A stretch of DNA of 64,000 nucleotides. Source: Microthrixaceae bacterium. GTDB lineage: Bacteria > Actinomycetota > Acidimicrobiia > Acidimicrobiales > Iamiaceae. The notes beneath the pieces are model-generated. The model made no database searches. It was not told the origin of the DNA and saw nothing but the letters and a program-made list of their open reading frames with translations. The stretch spans positions 1-64,000 of the forward strand of contig JADJDU010000014.1 in the NCBI GenBank assembly GCA_016702505.1, written 5' to 3'. Shown in pieces: positions 42,314 to 51,138 of this stretch. A program made the position numbers and the translations under genes. Position 1 is the first letter of the stretch. Every line of letters starts with the position of its first letter.

Positions 42314-42487
42314 TTGAGGCGCGCCTATTGCTTGCCTCGTTAGAACCAGAATCCGAGCAAAAGCTCAGATTATTGTGAGGCTTTCAGTTCATTTCATGGG
42401 TTTTTGCTCCATTAGCATGTTGCTCCGGTGAGTGAGAACGGTCACACTCTGTGCACCTGATGAATGCGTGGTCAACGAGGGGGACCA
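42314..42487 (+). promoter_or_regulatory. AT-richer leader upstream of the large lipoprotein
   Basis: This stretch is clearly richer in A/T than its surroundings (for example TTCATTTCATGGGTTTTTGC) and lies between repeat copy B and the start at 42488, so it probably holds the promoter. I cannot assign -35/-10 boxes with certainty. A GAGGGGG ribosome site precedes the ATG. Confidence 0.4.
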
Positions 42488-45037
42488 ATGAAGCGAATCG
42501 TGATTGCCAGGGTGCTGGCCTTGTTCATGGCCGCATGTACGCCGCGGCTTATCCTGAGTCCCGGAGAAGGCGACATAGTCGCACCCGGGACGATTACCGT
42601 CACCGGCGAGATCCCCGACTACCTGGCCCAGGGCGGCACCCTGGTGGTCAACGGGATTCCCACCACCATCGGCCCGGACCGCAAGTGGTCCCAGGTCATT
42701 CCCACCTCGCCGGTAGGCAAGGTGACCGTCGTCCAGGCCATCTACACCGACCCCTACGGCTCGGCCCATCGCCAAGAGACCGCCGTGGTTGCCGGGCCCC
42801 GACTCGCCACCGGTGAGTACTCACCCAACGGTGTCGGCATGAACTTCACCTCCACCGGCCTGGCCAACCTGGGCCCGATCATCAACGATCTGGCCGGTGG
42901 GTCCTTCGACATCAGCGGCATGATCCTGGCGCAGGATCCGCTGATCCCCCCCACCGATGCCGGTAGCGGAGTGACCATCACCGGCAAGGCCTACGAGGCT
43001 GGCTCGTCGGGTATCACCCTCGATGCCCAGAGCACGGCCGGCGGCGTTCAGACCCACATCTCGGTCCAGGACCTCTACCTCGGGTTGGATCTCCAGCTCA
43101 GCGGGTTCATCAGCGGACCCTGCAAGCTCGAGTTGCAGGTCCCGGCGACCACCATCGATGCCACCTTCGACTTCGCCCCCAACGGTGACCAGGTCGATGT
43201 GAACCTCGTCGGTGCGCCCGTCGTCAACACCATCGGCGTCGACTACGAGTTCATCTCGGGCAAGTGCGATCCCAGCTCACCCATCCTTGGCAGCATCATC
43301 AGCTCACAGGCTGGTGGCGCCATCGAAGGGACCGTCAAGAACGGCTTCTCCAGCCAGCTCGGTGATCCTGACGGGTCCGGCCCGCTGGACTCGCCTGTTG
43401 CTGACGCCATCGAGACCGCCCTCTCGGGGATCTCGATTGCTGGTTCGGTGGGAGCCGCCGTGCAGGCCCACCTGAGCGCACCGTTCACCGCCATCACCGA
43501 GTCGGCCGCGGGTATCGACTTCCGCTCCAACGCCGACTTCTACGCCACCAAGGGAACCAACCCCGGGGACTGCAATGCTCCCCCTGGCGCCCCCAGCTTG
43601 CCCAACACGTTCAACACCCCTGGGGCCTACCCCACCATAGGTGGAACGACCCCTTCGGGGGATCCCTTCGGGCTCGGCCTGGTCATCTCAGCCTCGGCGT
43701 TCAACCAGATGCTGGGGGCCATGACCGAATGCGGCCTGCTCAACCAGGACATCACCGAGATCGCCCTGGGCGGAGCCCCCGTCCCGATCACCTCGACGGT
43801 GCTTGCCGCCCTGGTTCCCCAGTTCGGGACGGAGTTGCCACCAGGTACCCCGCTCCTCGTTCGGATCGATCCGGTGTTCAGCCCCTTCATCACCGAGGGC
43901 ACCGGTCCCAACGGTGAGACCTCCGAGCTGATGTTGGCCGACCTGCGGATCAGCTTCGTGGAGCCCAAGGCCACCGGCGACGTCACCTGGCTCACCCTGG
44001 CCGTCGACTCGCCGCTCGGGTTCGACATGGCGTTCAACGCCGAGCAGTCGCTCCTGGCCCCGACCATCTCGGCACCCACCGCCGCATCGGTCACCGCCCG
44101 CCTCCTCGACAACCCGATCGGTGCCAACGAGGAAGCACTCGAGGCGTTCTTCCCGAACCTCTTCCCCATGTTCGTCGGCGGCCTGAGCGACAGCTTCGCA
44201 GCGTTCCCGCTGCCCAGCTTCTTGGGCCTGGACCTCGAGGTGGTCGAGATTGCTCGTCAGGGCAACTCTTATGTGCTCTACGCCAACCTCAACCCCACCC
44301 CTCAGACCCACCTGGCCAACGTGGTGGTACAGGACCTGAGCACGGTCGACTACGCGGTCGACTCGCTCAGCTGGGATTCGAAGGAATGGCGCCACCGTCT
44401 GCGCAAGCAGATCTCCACCAGTGAGGTGAACGTGAAGCTTGCAGGCATGATCGGCGCCGATGCTTGCTGCACTGTCGATGACGAGTGGGCCAACGCCTTC
44501 GCCGGCTACCGGGTCGACTTCCAGGTGGTGGCCGAGCCCGGTGCGGCCTGGCAGCTGGATTTGTCATCGGCGATCCGTGGTGCTCACCGAGCGGTGAGCG
44601 AGGGCGTGGGCGGCGGCTTCGGCGCCCAGTCCACCATCAGCGCCGTCAGGGCCTACTGGTCGATGGACGGTGGGTTGCCGAACAACCTCCACTTCGACGT
44701 GGGTAACGGTGTCGGCGGCGATCCCAACGAGACCACCCCGTGGCAAGGTGGCTGGTGCGGCTGCTCGTTCCACGAGCCTTTCGCCGGCTCGGCCAGCACT
44801 GTCATCAACGGAACCGGTACCCACTGGTTCAGCGTCGAGTTCGGGTTCGACCTGAACGCTTGGTCTGACTCCAAGGCGGCGTTCCCGGCCGAGGCCGGCA
44901 ACGAGAGCGCCATCGTGTTCGGCGCGAACGATTCGCTGACCAACGGGTTCACCGCTGGCGACTACCCCGGCCAGGGCAACCGCCAGATCGCCGATGACGG
45001 CCACTACGGGACCATCAAGCTCACCCCATTGCCGTGA
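42488..45037 (+). CDS. Large lipoprotein with two predicted BPI/TULIP-like lipid-binding domains
   Basis: 849 residues from ATG 42488. A lipobox (ALFMAACTP) is followed by a short Ig-like segment (residues 20-105). Residues about 110-370 read like a BPI N-terminal barrel: amphipathic strands, a disulfide-capable Cys pair (GPCKLELQV, SGKCDPSSP) and a long helix. Residues about 385-600 mimic the BPI C-terminal barrel: ISASAFNQMLGAMTECGLLN, VLAALVPQFGTELPPGTPLL, FPNLFPMFVGGLSDSFAAFP then LPSFLGLDLEVVEIARQ and GNSYVLYANL. The last 240 residues, with WCGCSFHEPF, form an unknown beta domain. A role in carrying lipids across the cell envelope is inferred. Strong terminator after the gene. Confidence 0.65.
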   Translation: MKRIVIARVLALFMAACTPRLILSPGEGDIVAPGTITVTGEIPDYLAQGGTLVVNGIPTTIGPDRKWSQVIPTSPVGKVTVVQAIYTDPYGSAHRQETAVVAGPRLATGEYSPNGVGMNFTSTGLANLGPIINDLAGGSFDISGMILAQDPLIPPTDAGSGVTITGKAYEAGSSGITLDAQSTAGGVQTHISVQDLYLGLDLQLSGFISGPCKLELQVPATTIDATFDFAPNGDQVDVNLVGAPVVNTIGVDYEFISGKCDPSSPILGSIISSQAGGAIEGTVKNGFSSQLGDPDGSGPLDSPVADAIETALSGISIAGSVGAAVQAHLSAPFTAITESAAGIDFRSNADFYATKGTNPGDCNAPPGAPSLPNTFNTPGAYPTIGGTTPSGDPFGLGLVISASAFNQMLGAMTECGLLNQDITEIALGGAPVPITSTVLAALVPQFGTELPPGTPLLVRIDPVFSPFITEGTGPNGETSELMLADLRISFVEPKATGDVTWLTLAVDSPLGFDMAFNAEQSLLAPTISAPTAASVTARLLDNPIGANEEALEAFFPNLFPMFVGGLSDSFAAFPLPSFLGLDLEVVEIARQGNSYVLYANLNPTPQTHLANVVVQDLSTVDYAVDSLSWDSKEWRHRLRKQISTSEVNVKLAGMIGADACCTVDDEWANAFAGYRVDFQVVAEPGAAWQLDLSSAIRGAHRAVSEGVGGGFGAQSTISAVRAYWSMDGGLPNNLHFDVGNGVGGDPNETTPWQGGWCGCSFHEPFAGSASTVINGTGTHWFSVEFGFDLNAWSDSKAAFPAEAGNESAIVFGANDSLTNGFTAGDYPGQGNRQIADDGHYGTIKLTPLP

Positions 45038-45095
45038 GCTAGGTCAGGTCAGACCGCTGGAATCCGGTAAGACCGGATCGCCAAGCTCGTGTCAT

Positions 45096-45140
45096 CAGAA
45101 CCCCCGGTTGTGTGCCCCAGGGCATCAACCGGGGGTTCTG
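45096..45140 (+). terminator. Strong intrinsic terminator
   Basis: CAGAACCCCCGGTTG and CAACCGGGGGTTCTG form a perfect 15-bp stem with a 15-nt loop, 60 bp past the lipoprotein stop, followed by TCATT. Confidence 0.8.
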
Positions 45141-45147
45141 TCATTAG

Positions 45148-45260
45148 GGACCCGAGCGGATAGGTCCAGGCGGCGCTACGAGGATGATCAGACCGAGGCT
45201 CCGCCTCGGTTTAGCCATGCCGAACTAATGGGTCGGCTCGCCAATCCGATCGGCTCCTAA
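45148..45260 (+). repeat. Intergenic repeat family 1, copy C
   Basis: GGACCCGAGCGGATAGGTCC ... ACCGAGGCTCCGCCTCGGT ... CTAATGGGTCGGCTCGCC ... GGCTCCTAAG, third copy of the 115-bp repeat, immediately after the terminator. Confidence 0.75.
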
Positions 45261-45441
45261 GCGCCTTGGGTTATGTCACGGGGTAGCTGTCGGTGCTGGG
45301 GCCGAGGTTCGCGTCTGGGGATAGGTCGATGGCTCACCTCTGGCCCGATTGCTTCGGTCAGGCCCTTCGTTGACGATTGGGCCGAGCCTCAGTCGCGGTG
45401 ACGGTAGGGCCGTGCTTGCGCATTTGCCCTCCAACCAGAAG

Positions 45442-45469
45442 CATGAAACCGACTAGAGTCGGTTTCATG
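45442..45469. promoter_or_regulatory. 28-bp palindrome over the start codon, candidate TetR operator
   Basis: CATGAAACCGACT-AG-AGTCGGTTTCATG has perfect 13-bp arms and includes the ATG of the lipoprotein gene at 45467. The second gene of the operon encodes a TetR repressor, so this is probably its autoregulatory site, blocking initiation at or near the start codon. Confidence 0.7.
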
Positions 45470-46774
45470 GTTTCGAGGTCTCGCGTTGTCGTCGCTCCGT
45501 TCGTCCTCGTCATCGCGGCGGCGATCGTTTCGGCTTGCGGTGGTGGAGCGGGTGACACCGCGAGGGGGCGAGATGATCCCCGCACGTCCCTAATCCATCG
45601 ATCGACCACCACATCTGCGCCGTCGGGTTCGCGTGACTCCGAGCATCTGACCATCGACTGTTTGGGCGACGAGAACTGTCCGGCGATCACCGTTGAGGGG
45701 GATCGCCCTGCCGTGTTGCCAACCGGAGCGCCATCGCCGCTACGGGGACTTTCCGATGCGACCATCAGGCGAGACCCGGTTACGGGGGTCTTGTGGATGG
45801 CCTACTCCTGGCCGAGCGTTCACGTGGGCGCCGCCGGGAAACGGGGTACAAGGGTTGAGACCCATTTGGCACGCAGCGCCGACGACGGTGTCACTTGGAG
45901 CTTCGCGGGGGTGTTGTGGCCGGCTGACAAGTCAGTCGACCCGGAAACGGGGACGGCAGGGTTCACGGACCATGAGGTACCGAACCTGTTGCCGGTTTTC
46001 GATGAGGAGGGCAAGTCGCTCCGGTGGGTCGGTGCCCGTCTGGATCTGTTCGTTCCCGAAGGAGGAACCCTGGCCAAACGCCCTGGGTCGAGCTTTCGGA
46101 TCGCGGTCGCAGTCGGGCCCGACCCCGAAGCTCTGGCGTCGACAGTTCCGGTCATGCTCGGTAGCGCGGGCACCCATTCAGGGTGGGATGTCGACATCGA
46201 CCTGACCGATCTGGACCCGTCACTTGGCCGGTGCACCCTTTGGAACGAACCTGCACTCCACTTCGATGGGAGCACCCTGTTCCTCGCCCTTCGCTGTTTA
46301 CCAGTGGGGGGAGGCGGCCCAGACGTGGTGGACAGCTCGATCGAGGTGTTCGCCACCCGCCCTGAGGGGGATGCCTCGACTTGGCGCTGGGCCTACGCCG
46401 GTCGCCTGGCAGGCCACAGCGAAGCCGCTGAGCTCGGTGCCGATGGGCTCACCCAGCTCGAGCTGGCCGAGGCTCGAGACGGGACGCTCTTGGCCATCGT
46501 CACACCCGACCGGTGGGATGTGGCGCTACGTGAGTTCGTCCATGTTGGGCTGCGCGTCCTCGAGGTGGATTCGTTGGAGGATCCGAGCTTGGCTCGCGAT
46601 GAGCAAGGGCGGCTGCTGATACGGGCCCAGGTCGACGCAAGCGACCTACAACCGTTCGGTCCAGGTGCAGGTGCCTACGAATCCACCGCTGAGCTTGGAC
46701 TTGTCATGATGCGTCGAGTGATCGGCTCAGGTGGTTTGGTGGCATCGCTCCACGACACCGGAATCCATCCTTGA
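45467..46774 (+). CDS. Lipoprotein with BNR/sialidase-like beta-propeller
   Basis: From ATG 45467, 435 residues: a lipoprotein signal (VLVIAAAIVSACGGG), a Ser/Thr linker and a propeller-like domain with an Asp-box (ARSADDGVTWSFAGV) and related strands (GLSDATIRRDPVTGVLWMAY, LVARDEQGRLLI-like). The sialidase Arg triad cannot be verified by eye, so a non-enzymatic sugar-binding or sensing role is equally possible. The stop overlaps the TTG start of a TetR gene, so both are in one coupled operon controlled at the palindrome at 45442. Confidence 0.65.
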   Translation: MVSRSRVVVAPFVLVIAAAIVSACGGGAGDTARGRDDPRTSLIHRSTTTSAPSGSRDSEHLTIDCLGDENCPAITVEGDRPAVLPTGAPSPLRGLSDATIRRDPVTGVLWMAYSWPSVHVGAAGKRGTRVETHLARSADDGVTWSFAGVLWPADKSVDPETGTAGFTDHEVPNLLPVFDEEGKSLRWVGARLDLFVPEGGTLAKRPGSSFRIAVAVGPDPEALASTVPVMLGSAGTHSGWDVDIDLTDLDPSLGRCTLWNEPALHFDGSTLFLALRCLPVGGGGPDVVDSSIEVFATRPEGDASTWRWAYAGRLAGHSEAAELGADGLTQLELAEARDGTLLAIVTPDRWDVALREFVHVGLRVLEVDSLEDPSLARDEQGRLLIRAQVDASDLQPFGPGAGAYESTAELGLVMMRRVIGSGGLVASLHDTGIHP

Positions 46775-47394
46775 CCGGCTCGGTAACGGCGGCCGCTCGT
46801 AGCGCACCGATCCAGGACCGTTCACGGCGAACTCGGGATCGCCTGGTGGTCCATGGCTGGGCGCTGTTCGTCGAGCGCGGCTTCGATGAGGTCACCGTCG
46901 ATGACGTATGTGCGGTAGCTGAAGTGGCCAAGGGCACCTTCTACTTTCACTTTCCGTCGAAAGCAGCGCTGCTTGCGGCGGCGTTTCAGAGAAGTGACGA
47001 CGAGATCGTGGAGTTCGCCGAGCGCCTGGTTGAATCGGGCAGGCCGTTCGGTCAGGTCGTTCTCGAGTTCGGGGAGCGAGCTGCGGCCAACACGCAGCCG
47101 ATACCCAAGGATCTGGTGCGCCGAGCTGTCCTCGAGGCACTGGGTCACATCGGCTTTGGGCCCGCCGCCGAGCAGGGTGATTCCCGCCGAGCGGCCTTGA
47201 CCCAGCTTGTCGGGTATGGCCGAGCCCGTGGTGAGCTGCTGGAAGATGTGGCCACGCGGGACGTGGTGATGACGCTCGGATGGGCCATCCTTCAAGGGAT
47301 CCTCATCTGGTCGTCAACGGACGGTGACCGGCCCGGACTGGGAGACATTGTGCACAACCGTCTGGAGCGTGCGCTTCACGGGGTTGTGACCTGA
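46771..47394 (+). CDS. TetR-family transcriptional regulator
   Basis: A TTG overlapping the upstream stop (TTGA) starts a 207-residue protein. The helix-turn-helix is RTRDRLVVHGWALFVERGFD, VTVDDVCAVAEVAKGTFYFH and FPSKAALLAAAF, a textbook TetR N-terminus. The C-terminal ligand domain is all helical and resembles TetR_C of unknown ligand. Being coupled to a surface lipoprotein with a 28-bp palindrome at its start, it probably represses its own operon. Confidence 0.85.
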   Translation: MTGSVTAAARSAPIQDRSRRTRDRLVVHGWALFVERGFDEVTVDDVCAVAEVAKGTFYFHFPSKAALLAAAFQRSDDEIVEFAERLVESGRPFGQVVLEFGERAAANTQPIPKDLVRRAVLEALGHIGFGPAAEQGDSRRAALTQLVGYGRARGELLEDVATRDVVMTLGWAILQGILIWSSTDGDRPGLGDIVHNRLERALHGVVT

Positions 47395-47401
47395 GGGGGC
47401 T

Positions 47402-48259
47402 TCAGGCTGTTCGTCGGATGAAGTTGCGAATGGCAGCCATGGCTGCGTCGGGTTGATCGCGCCAGGCCCCATGGCCGCAATCGTCGAAGGTCATCAGGTT
47501 GGCGCGATCACCGAGCGCTTCGGCCACGGCCCTTGCGCCGGCGATGGGGGTGATTGGGTCCTGATCACCGGCGAGGATCAGAGTTGGCGACGTGATGTAA
47601 CCCAGAACTGGCCGAAGGTCGAAGGTGTGGTGCTCGCCAGTGACCCAATGCTGGAACAGTTCGAAGTTGGCTCGTTCGAGGCTGCGGGCGGTGATGTCGG
47701 TGGCATCGGAGAGGATGCGCTGGTTGTACAGCGGCATGCAGGTGGAGAAGTACGAGCCCATGTTCTCCGGGCTGGGGTCAGCCCAAAAGGACGAGGCCGC
47801 CTCGGCTGCGGCAGGACCGCCGAGCCGGCCGAACTGGGCGACCACGGCTTCGGTGTTTGTGTACGCGGCAGTCGAATCGGCGATGATCCCACGGGCGTGA
47901 CCGGGGTGCCGGGCCCCGTAGGCCAGCGCCACCATGCTCCCGAAAGACACGCCGTACACGTACGGCTGCTCGATCTCGAGGGCTTCGCAAAGGGCTACCA
48001 CGTCGTCGGCCCACTGGGCGAGGGTCCAGGTGTCGGGGTCGCACCGATCGCTGCGGCCTTGGCCACGCTGGTCGACGTAGACGATCTGAGCCACGTCGGC
48101 GAGCGCTCCGAAGTCTGGTTTGAAGCTGGTGTGGTCGAAGCCCGGGCCACCGTGTAGCGCCAACAGCACAGGCCGCTCGCGCATAGATGGGCCGTCGGGG
48201 ACCAGGCCCAACCCTTCGACGTCCACGAACAGTCGGCAATCTCCGATCGACACGCGCAT
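47402..48259 (-). CDS. Alpha/beta hydrolase, proline iminopeptidase-like
   Basis: 285 residues from ATG 48259. The oxyanion loop LLALHGGPGFDHTSF (HGGPG) and the region YVDQRGQGRSDRCDPDTWTL (GxGxSD) are typical of the S33 peptidase group. The nucleophile serine lies in VYGVSFGSMVALAYGARHP, Asp in ILAGDQDPITPI, and His in DDCGHGAWRDQP. All three catalytic residues are present. It may release N-terminal proline or hydrolyse esters or amides; substrate unknown. It converges with the TetR gene. Confidence 0.85.
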   Translation of the reverse strand: MRVSIGDCRLFVDVEGLGLVPDGPSMRERPVLLALHGGPGFDHTSFKPDFGALADVAQIVYVDQRGQGRSDRCDPDTWTLAQWADDVVALCEALEIEQPYVYGVSFGSMVALAYGARHPGHARGIIADSTAAYTNTEAVVAQFGRLGGPAAAEAASSFWADPSPENMGSYFSTCMPLYNQRILSDATDITARSLERANFELFQHWVTGEHHTFDLRPVLGYITSPTLILAGDQDPITPIAGARAVAEALGDRANLMTFDDCGHGAWRDQPDAAMAAIRNFIRRTA

Positions 48260-48327
48260 GGCCGGGCACCATACCGGCACCGACATCTTTCGCTTCATGA
48301 ACCGGCGGTGCCGTGGCAGGCTGGGGA

Positions 48328-48987
48328 ATGCTCGAGATGCGTCCCAACTGTGAGAACTGCGACCGAGACCTCGCGCCTGAGTCGTTCGAGGCTCGAATCT
48401 GCTCGTTCGAGTGCACCTTCTGTGACCGCTGCGCCGACCACATCCTGGGAGGGATCTGTCCGAACTGCACCGGTGAGCTCTTGCCCCGGCCGGCACGTCC
48501 GTGCTGGCTCTTGGAAGGAGCGCCCGGGGCCGAGCTGCGGACCAACTCCGAGGTCGACGTCGACGCCCACCTCTCGATGTTGGCGAGTAGGGAAGTCGAC
48601 GCCGACAGGGCTGGGGTGGTGCTGCGGCGGTACGTCGATGCCTGGCAAGGCGGTGACCTGGAGCGTCTCGTGGATTGCTATCACCCGGATTTCACCATCC
48701 ACTACGCGGGCACCTCCCGCTTCGCCGGGGTCCACGCCGGACGAGACGCAGCTATCGGGGTGATGGCCGAGGTGTCGATCCTGGCGGCACGGGAGCTGTT
48801 GTCGGTCGACCAGGTCCTGGTGGACGATCGGGCAGGAGCTCTGGTGGTGACGGAGAGGCTGACCAGAGAAGGCGATTCCGTTGTGGTGCAGCGGACCTTG
48901 TTGTACCGGGTCAGTGAGGGCCGCCTAATCGAGTGCCACCTGCTCGAACACGATCAACCTGCCGTCGATCACATGTGGCGCCCATGA
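48328..48987 (+). CDS. DUF1272 zinc-binding domain fused to a SnoaL-like domain
   Basis: The ATG at 48328 gives the family start MLEMRPNCENCDRDL. Residues 1-55 form DUF1272 with four CxxC pairs (CENC, CSFECTFC, CDRC, CPNC) that likely bind zinc. Residues about 90-219 form a SnoaL-like/NTF2 fold (VVLRRYVDAWQGGDLERLVD, YHPDFTIHYAGTSRF, RTLLYRVSEGRLIECHLLEH). DUF1272 is usually a separate small protein, so the fusion is noteworthy. Function unknown. Confidence 0.75.
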   Translation: MLEMRPNCENCDRDLAPESFEARICSFECTFCDRCADHILGGICPNCTGELLPRPARPCWLLEGAPGAELRTNSEVDVDAHLSMLASREVDADRAGVVLRRYVDAWQGGDLERLVDCYHPDFTIHYAGTSRFAGVHAGRDAAIGVMAEVSILAARELLSVDQVLVDDRAGALVVTERLTREGDSVVVQRTLLYRVSEGRLIECHLLEHDQPAVDHMWRP

Positions 48988-49223
48988 GGTACCCACCGAG
49001 AAATAGGGGGAACCATCTATGGCGGTCATAGCGGTAGACCGAGACGATCACCTCATGAACGAACACGCTTCACTCAGCTCCTCGCCGTCACGCTGCTCCT
49101 AACGACCGTGCCCACAGCGTGGGCACTGTTCAGACGGCGTCCGGCGGGTCTCGGCATGTCGAACACCTGTGACAGCCGGTAGCGGATTGGCGGCGAGGGC
49201 CTGTGCTGGTCGAGCGCCGTAGT
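48988..49223 (+). other. Short intergenic region
   Basis: No gene seen in about 235 bp between a rightward and a leftward gene end. A CGTGCCCACAGCGTGGGCACTG inverted repeat near 49105-49130 could end transcription. Confidence 0.35.
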
Positions 49224-50399
49224 TCAGATGTCGATGTTGGCGCTGCGGACGTTGGCCAGGTTCAGAGCGAAGTCGCTGGGGTCGAAGGTGGCCGGGTTGA
49301 AGCCAGAGCCGACGAGGTCGATCCGAGCGTCCGAAGCCCCGGGACGACCACTGAGTGACTCGAGGAGGTCTTGGTAGCCCCACGGCCCGCCGCAGTCCTC
49401 TGGTGGGCACGCCCTGCGGCCTCCGATGCAGGCGGGAACGGCGGTGCCCGGCTCCACCGTGCCGACCTTCTCGACAGTGACCTTGTGGCGCCAGTAGTCG
49501 CCGAAGTCGTAGGTGTAGTGGAACGAGGCCCCCTCGTCGGCGACGGCGTCGAGGCGAGTGGTGCGCTCATCGTTCGTCGACGGTCCGAAGTCCCAGTCCG
49601 GGTCGGGGATCCCGTAGCGGCGACGGCCGATCTCGAACTCGTGGAGGTGGTAGTTCCACCACCCGAACGCGGCCTGGATGACTTCGTGCAGCTCGGCGAG
49701 GGTGATCGATCCGTCGACGAGGATCCGCCGCCAGATCGGCGGCTTGGTGTTGTGAAGGGTGACCTTCAGCTGGAACACAGATTGAGCACCACTCGTCGGG
49801 TCAACGCCTTCGAGAACGGGGCTCACCGCATCTCTGGCCTTGCTCGGAGCGGGAGAGGTAACAGCGGGGAGGTCCATCCCGGGAAACAGGATCACCTCGG
49901 CCAAACCGCCGACGGGCGACGCGAGGCCTCCGACGAGCGCGGCAAGCGCTTGGTCGGGGAAGCCATCGCCCGAGCGCAGCGGACCGACCGGAGTACCGGC
50001 CATCCGCACGGACAGAGCGGTGAGGTCGCCATCGAACCAGTGCTCGCCCAGGAACGCGAACTCGTTCATCACCCCGACCACGCTGCGATCGTTGGTGGGA
50101 GCGATGCGCACCTCGGCCATGGCCTCCCGCTCTGCCTCGATGATGGCCGGGTCGACACCGTGCAGGCCCAGGATGCGAGCGATCTCGTCGGGCAGGCGGT
50201 CGAGAAGGTTCCCAGCCGGGGCGAGCGGCACGAACACCGGCAGGAACGTACGGGCATTGACCACCAGCGCCACCTGGGGCTTCCAGAACAGCGCCGTGGC
50301 GAACCAGTCGCCCAGCACCCCGGAAGACACATCATCGTCAACTGCAGCTGAGCCTTTCACTCGATCCCGAAGCTTCTTCGTTCCACGCACCACGAGCAT
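49224..50399 (-). CDS. DUF6933-like plus pRiA4b ORF-3-like protein
   Basis: 391 residues. The N-terminal 155 residues (MLVVRGTKKLRDRVKGSAAV, MAEVRIAPTNDRSVVGVMNE) match the DUF6933 pattern. The C-terminal half is the plasmid pRiA4b ORF-3-like domain: FQLKVTLHNTKPPIWRRILV, AFGWWNYHLHEFEIGRRRYG, FHYTYDFGDYWRHKVTVEKV and the Cys-rich end ACIGGRRACPPEDCGGPWGY. This domain is a frequent passenger of mobile DNA. Its molecular role is unknown. It stands just outside the tRNA-Glu element. Confidence 0.75.
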   Translation of the reverse strand: MLVVRGTKKLRDRVKGSAAVDDDVSSGVLGDWFATALFWKPQVALVVNARTFLPVFVPLAPAGNLLDRLPDEIARILGLHGVDPAIIEAEREAMAEVRIAPTNDRSVVGVMNEFAFLGEHWFDGDLTALSVRMAGTPVGPLRSGDGFPDQALAALVGGLASPVGGLAEVILFPGMDLPAVTSPAPSKARDAVSPVLEGVDPTSGAQSVFQLKVTLHNTKPPIWRRILVDGSITLAELHEVIQAAFGWWNYHLHEFEIGRRRYGIPDPDWDFGPSTNDERTTRLDAVADEGASFHYTYDFGDYWRHKVTVEKVGTVEPGTAVPACIGGRRACPPEDCGGPWGYQDLLESLSGRPGASDARIDLVGSGFNPATFDPSDFALNLANVRSANIDI

Positions 50400-50864
50400 C
50401 CCCGAAGTCTCTCAGGTAGACGGGAGCGCTCAGGTCGACTTGGCACGACGGAGACGCTCGTCCTCAGTACCGCAGGGACGCGGCGTGTTTGGTTGGAGGC
50501 GAACTAGCCGCCCGGTTCGTCCTGCCGGTGGTACCGGCCTGGTCCTCGGGCGGGGTTGGCGTAGGAGGTGAGGGGATGGCACGTTGGTCCTTGGTGCCAC
50601 CAGTGGCCGGTGAGCCTCCGTCGCGGAGCGTTCACAACCGCGTTGGTGAGGTTCACACGTGGGTACGCCTGCGCTCGTGCCCTTCGAACTGAACCCTGAT
50701 CAACGGTCAGGGCCGGTCGTGGCGGGCACAACACTGGGCACAATGGGCACAAACGCGGGGATTACGGGTGGTGTCGGGCTGATGCTGAGCGGTACAGGCT
50801 GGACGCTACCGACCGCCATAGATGACGACGAAGCCCCCCTGGACAGTGCGCACTTCTGCGCTTA
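50400..50864 (+). other. Gene-free region next to the tRNA-Glu attachment fragment
   Basis: No supported gene. It contains three GGGCACAA repeats (50724-50752) and, at 50829-50876, a hairpin pairing ACGAAGCCCC with GGGGCTTCGT that is repeated in altered form next to the intact tRNA-Glu. Confidence 0.4.
50724..50752 (+). repeat. Three GGGCACAA direct repeats (candidate integrase arm sites)
   Basis: Copies at 50724-50731, 50736-50743 and 50745-50752. Related units lie at 51035-51053 on the other side of the attachment fragment and, as GGCACAA, at 19171-19190. Confidence 0.5.
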
Positions 50865-50880
50865 CCAGGGGCTTCGTGTC

Positions 50881-50928
50881 TGGCACCCCAACGGGATTCG
50901 AACCCGTGCCGCCACCTTGAGAGGGTGG
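50881..50928 (-). tRNA. 3' fragment of tRNA-Glu (attachment-site copy)
   Basis: The minus strand carries the anticodon arm (CCACC-CTCTCAA-GGTGG, anticodon CTC), variable region, T-arm, acceptor 3' strand and CCA identical to the intact gene at 55681-55756 except for one missing C. D-arm and 5' acceptor strand are absent. The cut point equals that of the tRNA-Arg fragment at 19287. Confidence 0.8.
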
Positions 50929-51034
50929 CGATCCGGGCAGGTTCACACCCTGTCGGTACCGGCGGCGAGGTGGTGTTAGCCCAGGTCAGAGCCTATGAAA
51001 CGTCGGCGCTTGAAGATCCGAGCGCTGACCGGCT

Positions 51035-51053
51035 GGGCACAACTTGGGCACAA
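51035..51053 (+). repeat. Two GGGCACAA repeats inside the element
   Basis: Copies at 51035-51042 and 51046-51053, an 11-bp period, i.e. one helical turn, as expected of recombinase arm sites. Confidence 0.5.
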
Positions 51054-51138
51054 CCGCTCGACCTCGTGAACATCGGAGCGGGTCGCGGCGGGCGATCGCC
51101 GGAAGGCGCCCGCACGGCGCTCGTCGTACGCTTGGGGT

